Positions 45,195 through 56,943 of a stretch of 64,000 nt of DNA are shown here, piece by piece. Positions within the stretch are counted from its first letter, which is position 1. Every line of letters starts with the position of its first letter. Source of the stretch: Ceratopteris richardii. Lineage: Eukaryota > Streptophyta > Polypodiopsida > Polypodiales > Pteridaceae. The stretch covers positions 276,501-340,500 of the forward strand of contig MU260071.1 of assembly GCA_020310875.1 (NCBI GenBank), written 5' to 3'. Under the pieces are notes generated by a model. The model did no database searches and was not told where the DNA came from. It saw only the letters and a list, made by a program, of their open reading frames with translations. The position numbers and the translations under genes were made by a program.

Positions 45195-45596
45195 TCAATC
45201 CACAAAAGGAAGTAAGCCCAAAGCTTTACCAAAAGCTTCAAGCTTCTCCGTAGGCAGAGCCTTTGTGAAAAGTTCTACAACATTATTATCCAACGTGGGC
45301 ATGTAGGCCAAACTAATATGCCCAACAAAGACTCTCTCCCTGAAATAATGATAGTGCACCTTAATGTGCTTTGTGTGGGCATCAAACGCGATCTGACTAT
45401 CAATCAAGATGGTGGTGGCAAAAGACTGACTAAAATTTTCCTCGTCCATTTTGCATTCCGCTTCATGATTGTTTATGATGTGAGGGATGGAATCCTTCTT
45501 TTGCTTCTTCTTAAGTAGTCTACACATTTCTACGCTTCTGAGTTTTATGAGCCCATAATGGTGGCGGAAGTGACCACAATTGACTTCTCTCTCCAA
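45195..45596 (-). pseudogene. Copia RNase H C-terminal fragment (element G)
   Basis: The product contains DSQIAF, a THIKVHYHYFRE-like segment and FTKALPTEKLEAF. These are the conserved end of plant copia RNase H (the Asp-Ser-Gln motif, His-Tyr-His-Tyr-Phe-Arg-Glu, and Phe-Thr-Lys-Ala-Leu-Pro). The N-terminal third does not match RNase H, and the upstream domains are missing. The frame ends with the family-typical LLPF terminus followed by the polypurine region. It is a dead fragment. Confidence 0.82.
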
Positions 45597-45599
45597 CTT

Positions 45600-46300
45600 T
45601 TGGAGCCTAAGATATATCTTTTCCCTTGTTGCTCTACTTACAGATGTTTCGGAGAGTCTTTTGGGTATTGATCAGGATCTTTTGGGTTTTCTTAACTACT
45701 ATAATCCAAAATCTCGTCATAGAGGAACAATCGGTGAAGTCTTGGTTCCAAGCCAAGGTGATCTCCTATCACACCAATGGGAGGAAGGACGCTGGATTGG
45801 CATGAAACCAAGGGGCTTTTTTGAGGTGGGGTAGACAATGGAAGGAAAGGAAAATGGGATAGTGTTGAGATACAACCAAGTCAAAACATTGGTGAGGGAA
45901 GGGAGGCCCATCTTGCCAATGATCTTCCAATGATCTTTTGTGACACATCACTTCTATCCAGTCTCACTTTTTGAATATTCTACGTGATTAGGGGTCTTGT
46001 GCTAGCGAATTGCCAAGATCAAATTCTAATCAGAATGTTTGTTAACTACATGAATTTCTTACAAAATGATCAGGATTTCATATGTTCTTTTTGGCCTACC
46101 TCAATACCTTATGTGTGGCTTCATGTTCCAAAATAAACCGTTCAAAAATAGCATTCAAGGCCATCCTCAAGTAGCAAACAGAATTCCTTGTGGACCAAGG
46201 GTATCTAGAGATTTCGAGTGGCCAAACCTTCTGTCTTTTGGTAATCCATTTAGCTTTCGATGTAACGATGAGTATTATAGGTTGATTCTTCCTCAAACAA
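45600..46300. other. No recognisable feature
   Basis: Short ORFs occur on both strands but show no motif. The 5' LTR and PBS expected for element D are not found here. Confidence 0.55.
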
Positions 46301-46319
46301 GACATTTCTGTGATTTTTG

Positions 46320-46990
46320 CAATCGCGATTTTGTGAAAAAATCTTTTTTTTTTTTTAAATCACAATTCTCTCATTATTGGAAATTCCCTCCTAAAAGCAT
46401 TCTAAAAAATACATGATTTTGAGGTCATTCTTAGAATTTCAATTTTCAGGTTGTGCTCAAAATCACGATTCTCTAGTTGTTTCAAGAAAACACGATTCTT
46501 TGGTTATTCTCATAATCGTGAATTTTTTTTGTGATTTTTGAAAAAACACAATCTTCAAGAAAACGTGATTTTTTTGGTCATTCTCAAAAATTGCAATTTT
46601 CAAGAAAAAACATGATTTTCAACAAAAATACGATTTTCAGGAAAAAAACACGATTTTCAAGCAAAGCACGATTTTCAGGAAAAACATGGTCTTGAGGTCA
46701 TTCTCAAAATCCTGATTTTTAAGGTGTCTCAAAAACACGATTCTCTGACAGGATCGCATTTTCCACAAGTCTCTATTAGGATCATGTTTTTCACGATTCT
46801 CTGTCACGATCGCGTTTTTCATGATTCCCTGTCAGGGTCACATTTTTCATGATTCTCTGACAAGATCACATTTTTCATGATTCTCTGTCAAGATCGTGAT
46901 TCTCTCTCAAAATAATGATTTTTTTATTGTTCAAAGTCAAGATTCTCAGTCAAAATCATGATTTTCTCATAACATCATGTTTATCTATTT
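46320..46990 (+). repeat. ACGATT/GATCGCG-type degenerate array in the leader of element D
   Basis: AATCGCGATT is at 46321-46330. ACGATTTTCAGGAAAAA-type units of about 17-18 bp lie at about 46600-46690. CACGATTCTCTGTCAGGATCGC-type units of about 34 bp lie at about 46735-46910. The array sits where the TCGCGAT arrays lie in B, C and E. A CGTTGGAAAGC block follows at about 47068-47078, as in C. Confidence 0.75.
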
Positions 46991-47231
46991 TGACCCCCAA
47001 GAGCCTGATTTGATATAATTTTTTCATCCAAAGTCCGTTTTTTAAGCTCTATAGCTCGTTGGAAAGCTTGTTTTGATTCCTACACAGCCTCATACTTTTC
47101 CTAAGAATAATGCATTGATTTTTAGATAGGGTAATTTGAAGTTGACCCTCAAGTGGATTTAGAAAGCCAAAGGGGCTCTAAAGGATTTTGAGCAGTATAA
47201 AGGGGAAATTTTGAACTCATAACCAAGGCAT

Positions 47232-49845
47232 ATGAACCTCAGATTTGGTAGACACTTAGCCAAGGATAGACAAAGCATTAGATCTTCTGAGGCTAGTTTC
47301 AACCATATAACTAGGTCGTGGGCACAACAACTAAGTGGTTATCCCTATGTGCTAAGTTCAGATGCAAGTGATTCAGAAATGTCTTTTAGCATGGAAAGAC
47401 CAGTAGCTAGCTCAAGCAGTACCTATTTACAGACACCCAAAGGTCCCTACAAGACAAAACTTGAGTATATTAGGCCCAACTGATTAGGTGCACACATCTA
47501 TGAGGATGGTCTAAGATTATCAGTTGTCCAACTCAAAAATCCCGATCAACTCTTTGGACTTGAACAGTCAGTGGTCAAGTTTGAAGACAATTCATATATT
47601 GATAAGCAAGGAACCATGTATGTGATCACCAACTTACGAGACAGGATAGATGAGTTTGGAAATGTTATTTCCAACAATGAGATAGGAGACCTAGAGTAAG
47701 GAGACCTAGGACGAAAACCCAAGTCTCCTCGAGGCAAATCTGTCTTGACTGGAGTAATTACTCCAGAGTGGATCCCTCAAGACAACAAAAGCATAGAACT
47801 ATTCTTGAATAGAGAAACCGAGGAAGCTTTTTGGAGATTCAAGCCAGATCAACTTAACAAAATAGGCAGAGTCACCATCTATGAGTTCAAAGATCTTGAG
47901 ATACTAGGCAAAGTTGTCTATCTAGATAACACATCAGAGAGAATGTTCTTGGTAACAGAGCATGGCAAGCATGTGTACACTTGGGAGTGTGAATTGATTT
48001 TCCCCCCACCAAGGTCTAATGTTTCCCATGGCCTCCAAGGTGTCGGATCATCACAAGATCATGAAAACTAGAAGGAAGAACCAGAGAGAAACTTGAGGTC
48101 AGTTTTGCACACACTATGGGTAGAGACAGATCTGGACTTGAAGGTGAAAGACTAGAAAGAGAGAAACATAGATGAGATGAACATGATTTTCCATTACCTA
48201 GAACCCGAGAGTACCCAATAACCCTTAGACCCTCTCAAGTGGTCAAGGCAATGAAAAACTACTTTGATGGGTCAGGAGATCCTTATGATCATATGGATGA
48301 GTTCAAACAAGTGTTAAGAGTTGAGCAGGTAGAAGACTTGTTCAGCCAATTCAAGGCATTTGGTTTGACCCTCAAGGGCACCACCTTAGCTTGGTTTCAG
48401 CCTCTGAATAGTCACGATTACCAAAATATAGGTCAATTGCTACAAGGATTCATTGTAGACTTTTCCAAGAGTGGCATCAGGCATAACACATCATCCTTGA
48501 TCCATAGCTTCTAGCAAACACCCCAAGAAACAGTTCGACTTGTGGGAAGACGGTTCAGATAGTACTTAGAAAGATGCCATGATCCAAAGTTACCCACTCC
48601 CACCAAACAAGTGGCCTTGTTTTTGGATGGCTTACTAAGCACCAAGTTAAGATCATATGTGTACTTGAAAGAGCCTAGATGCATAGAAGAGTGTGTGCAT
48701 ATGTGTATTGACATAGAAGACAACTTGGGTGAGAAGTTAGAATTGTCCAAACTCTATAAGGATTCTGATAGTTCTACTAATCATAATTCCCGATCCTCCA
48801 CTAAGATAGACGAGCTAGCTAAGCAGGTTGCCAAGAAGCTAGGAGTTCAAAATAGACAAACACCAAGGATCATTGAAGTGATGTTATAATTGCAGAGGCG
48901 ACCACATGGCTCATGTATGCCCATTGCAAAACTAGAACATGAGAGAAATGAATGCTGCATATTGCACTATTGAGAGAAAATATAGGAACCACACGACTCA
49001 AGATTGTTCGTACAATAGGTAGGCTGTTAGAAAAACTTATCAATAACCTTACCAATAGGGCAAGTATCAGGACCAATACCAACAACCCTATTATAGGCCA
49101 CAACAACAATATCAAACTCAATACCAACAACAATATCAGGCACCATATAGGCCACAATTGGCCCTAGGAAACCAACTGCGACCTCCTTCCAATGTGATTC
49201 CAGTAAAATATGCAGTGGTAGAAGAGAACCCTAATAGAGCATTGGTACTGATGACTCCCTTTGGTCTCAAAAAATGACCCGCATGCTCAGAGTTCTGACT
49301 ACACCCATGAAGATAGTCCACAATCTTATTACATAGAATCAACTGAGCAAAGTGAGACTTACCCGTATCAATATGAGGCAATACCTATGGAACCAAATTG
49401 GGAGCTAGAATACTCCAATGTCATGTATACGAATCCTAACCCCAAGCCCCAAGTGAGACAAATGAGACCACAAGCCCCTAGAGGACCATATTTTAGATGT
49501 TAGGGTGACCATTTCATTCGTGAATTTCCCCACTCATCGGCTCTGGGACAAGGACAAAACATCACAATACAAGGCTTTTGTCTTGAGTGTGGCAAAGAAC
49601 ATCTCCTGAGAGATTGTCCAAGGAACCCCTCTAGTGTGCCCAAGGTTACATCCATTAATTTGGTAGGCTTAGTGGTGGATTCAAGTTCAAGTAGCATTAA
49701 TGTGGCTCCTATACAAGCAGTCACTAGGGCACAAGCTTTACAACGGGCTAAACCAGTTGAACAATCAGAGTCAAGTGAATAAGGAGAGCCTAGTAAAAGA
49801 AAACAAGAACATGGAAGGATACCAGAGAGACGTCCAATCATAAGT
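47232..49845 (+). pseudogene. gag of element D (broken)
   Basis: Starts MNLRFGR, a variant of the family MNLRSGR. TGA at 47481-47483 is at codon 84, as in element B. Further breaks are TAA at 47697-47699, TAG at 48069-48071, a frameshift before 48239, TAG at 48512-48514, TAG near 48560, a frameshift near 48880 and more downstream. The gag core is recognisable at about 48240-48750. A CX2CX3HX4C knuckle lies at about 48884-48922 and the last knuckle at about 49580-49620. No functional product is possible. Confidence 0.88.
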
Positions 49846-51691
49846 GGGCTAGAAAGTTATCCAAACTAGAAGAAAGCCTGAGAGACGCAAAAACAAAAAT
49901 AGCAAACATTGCATCCCAAAACCCCTTGCATGCTAAAAATCCACCCACTCCCCTTCATCCTGCCCCACCACCCATTGTAAATAGACCACAATGAGAGTCT
50001 GTTCTTGCAGATCCAACCCTAGAAGGTTTGGACATGATGTTCAAGGACTACTAGGCTCGACTTCAAGAAGGGCCAACAACTGCAAACCTAGACAAGAGTT
50101 ACTTCTAGAGCAGATTTAGAGATTGAACAGACAAAAATGTGCATGAAAATGGTAGAACTATCTTAGTCCATTCTCAAGGCCAATCAATTGTTCAATCAAA
50201 CAAATTCAATCAATTCAGGTTGGCATTTCCAAGGCTTATTAGAAAGACTAGAGTAGTTGGTGAACAAACCGCAAGTTTCTTTACCTCCACAGGCTCAACA
50301 AGTTGTTGAAAGAGAAAGCTCACCACCAATGGAAGGTTATGTTCTTGATTCCATGGATTATGGAACACCACTTTCAATTGAACAGTACTCTCAAGAGTTC
50401 TTGCGGGAAATACGAGAAGAGAAATGGGCCAAGGAGAAGGGTAACCCCCTCCTATTCCTAAAATTGATGATTTTCATGGCCAATTTCCCCAAGACATTCC
50501 ATCTATTTATGAAGACCAAGTCGAGCAACAAGAAGATGAAAGATTAGATTTTAAATCTAATTCTTTACAAGAGCTTCCATAATTTACAGGCCCATGGGAA
50601 TCTGAATCTCTTCATATCAGAGCTCGCACAATACTGGTAAGAAATGAAGACTTAGTGGTTCCAAGAAACACTGAATTCGTGAAGAAAACTAAGGTTCAGT
50701 GTCATCTCACCTTCGAAAAGCTTCTCAAAGTAAAACCTGAGTTGTTGAAACAGATGGCGAATCAAGTTCTAGAACTTGGTTCCAATGTATCAAAACCAGG
50801 CTCTAAGTAGAAAGTCCCAAAGATACCTCTAGAAAAAATAGGAGACCTGAGTGAAGGTGAAGAAGGTAATACTTATCTTCCAATCACCTACCAAGGTTAC
50901 ACAAAGCTATCTTAGATTCAGGTGCTGGTGTTGCGATTGCGACCACCTCCTTGTGGAAGAAATGGAGCAAACCTGCATTAAGACCAACTAGAATGAAGCT
51001 TCAAATGGCGGATGGCCATATTGAAAGACCTCTAGGATTGCTAGAAGGGATAACTCTAACCACTTGTGCTGTAGAGTTTGAACACACCTTTGCTATATGT
51101 GACTTTGGCAAAAATAACGTCTATGAAATGATCCTAGGAAGACCCTTCCTACGTCAATTGCAAATAGTACAAGATTGGGGAACCAACTCCTTGTACTTGC
51201 AACACTTAGGGGTCACAACCAACGTCAATCTAAAGGCTTATACATTTAGAGATGTACCACCCCTATAGTGGAATCCTATCCACAAGGCGCAAGAAGATTC
51301 AATCTCTGTGCATTCTAAAAGTTCTTCTGATCCATCCTGGATGCATGAAGATACTCACTTGTGGATGTGCAAGGTTGCAGAGGAAGAGAAAAAACACCTA
51401 AAAGCGAGAGAAGATGGAACTTCTCAAGGAGACTGACTAGTTAGAGACTCAGCCTACACACCGATGGTCTTTCCAAATGAGGAATTTGAGCCTCATGGTT
51501 GGGCAAAAATCTTAGCCACCATGGACATTGTTGTCAATGAAGAACAGTGGACACCTCATTGTCATGAGGAGGGTTATGATATCTCTGTGTTCATGTGTGA
51601 ACCCTTGTACGAAGAGTGTGACTCTAACAAGGTCATAGAAGAAGAAGAGGATGATGATCATCTAGATTCCATTGTGATGGATAGTTGCTTT
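49846..51691 (+). pseudogene. pol 5' portion of element D (linker and protease, broken)
   Basis: By similarity to element C it covers the Pro-rich linker (about 49920-50000), the helical segment to about 50540, and the first retropepsin domain with Asp-Ser-Gly-Ala at about 50916 and ILGRPF at about 51137. The acidic spacer toward reverse transcriptase follows (to 51691). Several stops (for example near 50580 and 51266) and frameshifts break it. It ends where the copia F LTR begins, after a Val-Met-Asp-Ser-Cys-Phe stretch. Confidence 0.87.
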
Positions 51692-51983
51692 TGTTGGGTG
51701 TGTGTAGAAGTGCGAGAGACACACGAGAAGCACACACAAGGAGCACAAACGCAGCAAGTCACAGGGAGAAGATGATGGCTGGAATAACTCTCTCTATTGA
51801 CGATGAACTAAACTGAAGTAAGAGCTGAATAATATCCCTAAGTACAAAGTACCACCACATATGAGAGTATCAAGTATGTGGTAACATGGGGAAAAAACCT
51901 CTAGATAGCACTAGAGTAAAAAGTGCCCATGTATAGGGAAAAGGTTCACATCAAAGCTACTCGAGGAGCACATAAGTGTAACA
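51692..51983 (-). repeat. 3' LTR of element F (292 bp)
   Basis: On the + strand it begins TGTTGGGTG and ends AGTGTAACA (TG...CA). The left flank is element D pol. A polypurine tract (51984-51992) adjoins on the right. Confidence 0.85.
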
Positions 51984-51992
51984 AACCCCCCT
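51984..51992 (-). other. Polypurine tract of element F
   Basis: CAGGGGGGTT on the - strand immediately before the LTR, 37 bp after the pol stop. Confidence 0.8.
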
Positions 51993-52029
51993 GGAGCGAA
52001 TGATGTGAACACATATAGGGAATGACAGA

Positions 52030-54509
52030 TCAGCCCCCACAAGGTAATAAGCTTAAAGCTTTGCAAAGAGCTTCAAACTTTTCCCATGGAAGAGCTTTGG
52101 TGAATATGTCTGCCACATTATCTTGTGTAGGCACATATACCAAATCAATATCTCTTGCATGAAGGCACTCTCTCACATAGTGATAATGCACCTCAATATG
52201 TTTGGTCCGTGCATGAAACACTGCGTTTCGTGCAACAGCAAAAGCACTCTGGCTATCAGTGAGAATATGCATAGCAACATCAATCTCCATGCAAAGATCC
52301 ATCAATAGGCGTCTCAGCCATATACACTCCACTGTAGCTGTGAAAATTGCATTGTACTCAGCTTCACAACTCGATGTCACCACTGTAGGTTGCTTCCAAG
52401 ATATGCATGAGTCTCCAAGGAAAAAGCAATTACCACTATTGGACACGCGAGTATCATAACAACCAATCCAATCACTATCTATAAAAGCATGCAAGCATGG
52501 CTAAATATCTCTGCCATAAAAGAGACCTAAGCTCAAAGTGCCTCAGAGATATCTAAACACACATTTCACCGCTTGTCAATGCTTAGTGCTAGGGCTATGC
52601 ATGAATCGACTCAACTGGGAAACTGCATATTATATATCTGGCCTTGTGTTGCATGCATATATAAGACATCCCACAGCTTGCTGATAAAGAGAAGTGTCAA
52701 ATGCATCACTGGAGTCCTCAACAGAGAACTTGAATCTTGTCTCAACTAGTGTGGAAACTTGCTTGCAATCCTCAAAGTCAAAACACTGAAGTAGTTTTTC
52801 AACATACTTTGCTTGATGCATAACAACTCCCCCCTCAACAGATACAAACTGGATGCCAAGATAGTAGCTCAAAAGACCAAGATAAGAGACATCAAAAGTA
52901 TGTTGCGAATCAGCCATAAGAATGTCAAGTTTTGCATCACATGACTCCGTCAAGAGTATGTTATCGACATAAAGAACAAGCACTATAAGATCAGCCCCAT
53001 TTTTTTGTACATAGAGTGTGCTTTCAATCGGACTACATGTGAAGCTAAGAGCAATCAAGTGCTTATGGATTTTGTCATACCATGCATGTGGAGCTTGCTT
53101 GAGACCATACAAGGCTTTATGCAAGCGACAAACCATATGCTCTTTCCCTTTCATAGCAAATCTAGGAGGTTGCTTCACATAAACCTCTTCTTGCAAATCA
53201 CCATTCAAGAAGGTTGTTTTTATGTCCAACTGATGCACTTTCCAACCTCGATGGGCAGCCAATGCAACCACGATATGAATGGTAGTCATGTGTGAAGTAG
53301 GTGCAAATGTTTCCTCATAATCAATGCCATATTGTTGTGCATATCCTTTGACAACCAATCTATCTTTGTAGCGATCAATGCTAACATCAGATTTTCTCTT
53401 AATCTTATAAACCCACTTTGTACCAATGGCATTCTTTACTTTTGGCAATTCACATAACTCCCAAGTACCATTCCTATGTATGGAATCCATTTCTAATTGC
53501 ATAGCAGTCATCCATTGTGGATCGTCACATGCATCTTCAAAAGAAAGTGGCTCTTCATTACATGTTGTAGCAATAAGAGAATAATCCACAAAATTACTTG
53601 ATGCATGGTGAGAGCTTGATCTTGTTCTACCAAGTAAAGGTGCACTCAATTTGTTGTCTTGCAAAGTTTGTTTCAGCCACTTTGGCATAGTTTGTGCACT
53701 CTTGATAGACATGCGCTCATTATGTAAAACATCTTCAATATGTACATCATGCGTGGACTGAATTTCATGCTCATTTTCAGCCATATTTTGATGCAAATGT
53801 TCAGCCATATGTGGCTGGAAATTTCCAATAGTTTTGACAATTTTTGGCTGAAATTTTTCAGCCATGTTTAACTGGAAATTCTCTACATTTTCAGCCCTAT
53901 TTGGCTGGAATTTTTGAGCCCTTTGAACCTCAGTTGGCTTGTCTACATGGCCATAATCAAGCAAACCATTTTGGAACAAAGGCATGAGTGTATCGAACAC
54001 ATCTTATGAGCTAATTGTTGGCTATTTTTTGCATTCAAGTAGAGGGAAAACTGAATTTTCAGCAAATACCACATCTCGACTCACAATAATTGTGTTCATC
54101 AATGGATGGTACATACGATATCCCTTACTTTCAGTACTATAACCAACAAATAGACATTTCTTTACCTTGTCATCAAGTTTGTCACGTTGTTGTGATGGCA
54201 CAAGAGCATATGCCAAACAACCAAACACACGCATATGACTAACCATAGGCTTATGACCATTCCAAGCCTCATAAGGAGTGATGACTCTCAATGCTTTTGT
54301 AGGGCAGCGATTCAACACATAATTTGCACACATGACCACTTCCATCCAAAACTTATCAGGAAGATGCTTTCCTTTAACCATACATCATGCCATTTCAAGA
54401 AGAGTTCTATTTTTACACTTGGCAACGCCATTTTGTTGAGGTGTATATGGCACTGTACATTGGTGTGAAAAAGCTCTTTCACGAAGAAAAGCATTAAATT
54501 CATGTGACA
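52030..54509 (-). pseudogene. Copia pol of element F: integrase C-terminus, RT, RNase H (broken)
   Basis: The integrase part has the PYTPQQNGVA motif (about 54440) and a KFWMEVV segment (about 54350). After a break near 54010 a linker with repeated Phe-Gln-Pro and Met-Ala-Glu words follows (about 53950-53780). Reverse transcriptase then runs from about 53440 to 52630 with WVYKIKR, the DIKTTFLNGDL motif and ALYGLKQAPHAWY. Its catalytic YVDD motif reads YVDN (about 52960). A stop at 52632-52630 and others separate it from RNase H (52494-52030), which has SSCEAEYNA, LTDSQSAF and FTKALPWEK. Stops, frameshifts and the lost catalytic Asp make it nonfunctional. Confidence 0.9.
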
Positions 54510-55399
54510 TGTTGTTGCAGAGCTAAAGAGCGCACAAAGCAGAGAAAAAGACGGGCCCCAAAATTTTTCCGATTTGGACATCATATTTTTGTATCATAAT
54601 CATTCTTGTAATATATTTTCCGTTGTAAAGGCACTAGAGGAGTCCTCTAGATGCATCCCCACAGAAGATTAGAAGCTTATCCATGTAAAATAGTAGGAAA
54701 TTAGTCTTTTAGTGAATAAAGTGCCGGTCACTTGTGTGAAAGGACCATTTTTAGGGCACTAGTATATAAGTCAAATGTGACTCTTTGTAAAGAACTTTTT
54801 GCCATTGTGAGAATAGAGAGCACAGAAATTCGAATTTGTGTCTTCTTCCCTCCTTATCTTCTTCCTCGCGAGCTTGTATGCATGTGTATTGCTTGGAACG
54901 AGTGCTTGTGAGTGTTGTCTATCCATGAAAGTGTTTCTTTGCTGTAGGAAGGGTGTGTGCGAAGTGTAGGAAGTGCTGAAGTGTAGGAAAGAATTCCCGC
55001 GACTCAGTATTTCGCTCATAACTTGAAGTAGGAGCGTCGGAATTGAGTGAAACCACTGATGCGTCTTCTCGAGAGCTTCGAAACGCATATGCTATTTGCT
55101 ATATTTGGAGTTCGGAGCTGGGAGAAAAGTCCAAAATACTGACGGCTGCTGCACCAAGTATCGTTTCGCCTTGACCAACAGTTGGAGCTTGTTTGGATAA
55201 GTCTTTGCCTCACTTACATTCTTTGAGTAGTTCATTTGCATTGACCATCACATGATTGCATGTCTTCATACACTCGGCTAGGTTTGTATACTCTTTGGAT
55301 TGATAATTAAAAGCGTGTAGCCCCACTATATGCACTTGTGAGGGGATTGAGGTATAGTCTCTTTCTCCGCAAGTCCCTAAGTTGATACTTAGGTCAACA
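54510..55399 (+). repeat. 5' LTR of element E (890 bp)
   Basis: Begins TGTTGTTGC and ends GGTCAACA, giving TGTTG/CAACA inverted ends, and is followed 7 bp later by the PBS. TATATAA at 54763-54769 is a likely TATA box. A GGAGTCCTC block near 54640 resembles the GGAGTCCTCGAGC block of the A, B and C LTRs. The right-hand partner is outside the window, so the boundaries rest on the ends, the PBS and the cut in copia F. Confidence 0.85.
54763..54769 (+). promoter_or_regulatory. Probable TATA box of element E
   Basis: TATATAA in the middle of the 5' LTR, at a place comparable to the TATAAATA of the related LTRs. Confidence 0.5.
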
Positions 55400-55406
55400 C
55401 ACTTTT

Positions 55407-55425
55407 TGGCGCCGTTGCCGGGGAG
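55407..55425 (+). other. Primer-binding site of element E, tRNA-Asp(GTC) type
   Basis: TGGCGCCGTTGCCGGGGAG matches the complement of the plant tRNA-Asp 3' end at its first 18 bases. The spacing to the LTR is 7 bp. Confidence 0.92.
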
Positions 55426-56943
55426 TGACGAATCAAACCGAGGCATTCGTGTGATGGTAAGTAGCTTTTTGCATTGAAGTAAGTGGAGGAGTGGAAATCT
55501 TCTCTTCTTTGGTAAGTCATTTTCAGCCGCACTTGCTACTTCTCATTCTTGGAGTGTGTGTAGTGAGTTGTTAGTTTAGGGAAGTGAGTAGAAGGAGTAG
55601 AGTAGGGGTGATTAGAGAGTGGACCAAGTCATTAGAGTAGATTTTAGTTTTGTTCAGAAAAGTTTCCTTTTTGTAAGCTAGAAAACTCCAAGTATAAAAG
55701 CCAAAAAAAAAGTCATTTGAAAAATCACTTGTGTGAACAAGTATCGTGGGAGCAACTGTCGAGTATCGCGTGAGCTGTGGCAGAGATCGTGGGCGAGGAA
55801 ACAAGCAATTTGGGAGTGCACAGAGCAAGGGAATTTGACAAAGAGACTCTAGGTGCTACCAAGGTGAGCTAGCCCACCATTTTAATCAAAATTTCTCAAG
55901 CAAATCAAATTAGGAAAGAAAAACGATCTGCGCTGAGTATCGTCTGAGAGCTACCGAGGGTAGAAGAGTGTTTTGCTTGATACAGTGAGGGAGGATAAGA
56001 GAGAGGAGCTAGGTGATCAAGGGGGTAAAATCAAAGCTTCAAAAACATTTGTTAAAATTTGTCTAAGGGTCAAGTATCATTTTACTCCCGCGGTCGAGTA
56101 TCGCGATACTTATCAAGTATCGTTTTGCTCCTGTGGTTGAGTATCGCGATATTTCCCATCGATCGTGTATCGTTTCATACCGATCGCGATATTTGGTCAG
56201 AGATCGTTTTTCCAGCGATCGTTGATCGAGTATCGTGTATCGTGTATCGTTTCGTGCCGGTCGCGATACTTGAGAAGTATCGTTTGGTCAAAGATCGCGA
56301 TACCTGACAAGTATCGTGTATCGTTTTGCCAGCGATCGTTGGCGAGAAGATCAAGTATCATTGTGCTCAAGTATCGTGGTGCTGAAGTATCGTCGATCGT
56401 TTTCAGCCAAGTATCATTTGGTTCAAATATCGTGTATCGTCTGATCTTCAGAGATCGCGATATTTGCCAGATATCGTATATCGTCGATCGTTTCAGAACA
56501 TAGATCGTGTATCGTGGGATTCCAAGTATCGTCGATTGTTTTCAGCCAAGTATCGTTTGGCCCAGAGATCGTTTAGAGCAAGATCGCGATACTTCCCACA
56601 TATCGGGTATCGTCTCTTTCCAAGTATCGTCTCCCTTCGAGTATCGTGTGTCGCCTGAGACCAGATATCGTGTATCGTTTATTTTCAAGTATCGGTATCG
56701 TTTCACTCAGCGATCGGTATCGTTTATCAGGTGTCGCGATATTTGTCAAGTATCGGTATCGTCTAGCCGGTATCGCGATACTTGTCAAAGATCGTGTATC
56801 GTATATTTTGAGAAGTCAAGTATCGTGACCAAGGAAAAAGTTTTTTTTGTCTTTTTCCAGCCAAATTTCTCTAGACTCCTAAGTTATAGTTTAGAATTCT
56901 AGAGGCTAGAGGTTGACAAGATCTAATCAGAGCTCTTAGGTGG
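55426..56943 (+). other. Leader of element E
   Basis: No gene. The first 600 bp hold scattered GTATCG words, and the dense array starts at about 56070. A T-rich stretch leads to the gag ATG at 56944. Confidence 0.75.
56070..56830. repeat. GTATCGCGATACTT / GTATCGTGTATCG array in the leader of element E
   Basis: Dozens of ATCG-cored words. Palindromic AGTATCGCGATACTT-type units alternate with GTATCGTGTATCGTTT, spaced about 15-40 bp. ORFs of up to about 130 codons across it (Tyr-Arg-Val-Ser-rich) are repeat artefacts. Confidence 0.92.

Larger units (their letters stand above)
44917..45596 (-). mobile_element. Element G: decayed 3' end of a Ty1/copia element
   Basis: Contains a 3' LTR (44917-45121), an adjacent purine-rich tract and the end of a copia RNase H frame (45596-45195). 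Nothing recognisable of the copia element continues to the right of about 45600, so the copy is truncated. Confidence 0.75.
46300..51691 (+). mobile_element. Element D: degenerate Ty3/gypsy element, 5' truncated, cut by copia F
   Basis: Leader-type sequence with repeats (46300-47231) is followed by gag (47232-49845) and pol up to the spacer between protease and reverse transcriptase (51691). There the LTR of element F interrupts it. No 5' LTR or PBS is visible. Its continuation would lie to the right of element E and F sequence, outside the window. It is the most damaged family member here. Confidence 0.85.
51692..54509 (-). mobile_element. Element F: Ty1/copia element inserted in D and cut by E
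   Basis: On the - strand the visible order is integrase C-terminal part (54509-54022), reverse transcriptase, RNase H (to 52030), polypurine tract and 3' LTR (51983-51692). The order IN before RT is diagnostic of Ty1/copia. The integrase is cut by the LTR of element E at 54510, so the gag end and 5' LTR lie beyond E, outside the window. Confidence 0.92.

Noticed and set aside
45580..45834. 84-codon ORF beside the copia G fragment
   Set aside because: No similarity to copia domains or any recognisable motif.
56059..56902. ORFs of up to about 130 codons in the E leader
   Set aside because: They are Tyr-Arg-Val-Ser-rich translations of the GTATCG array.
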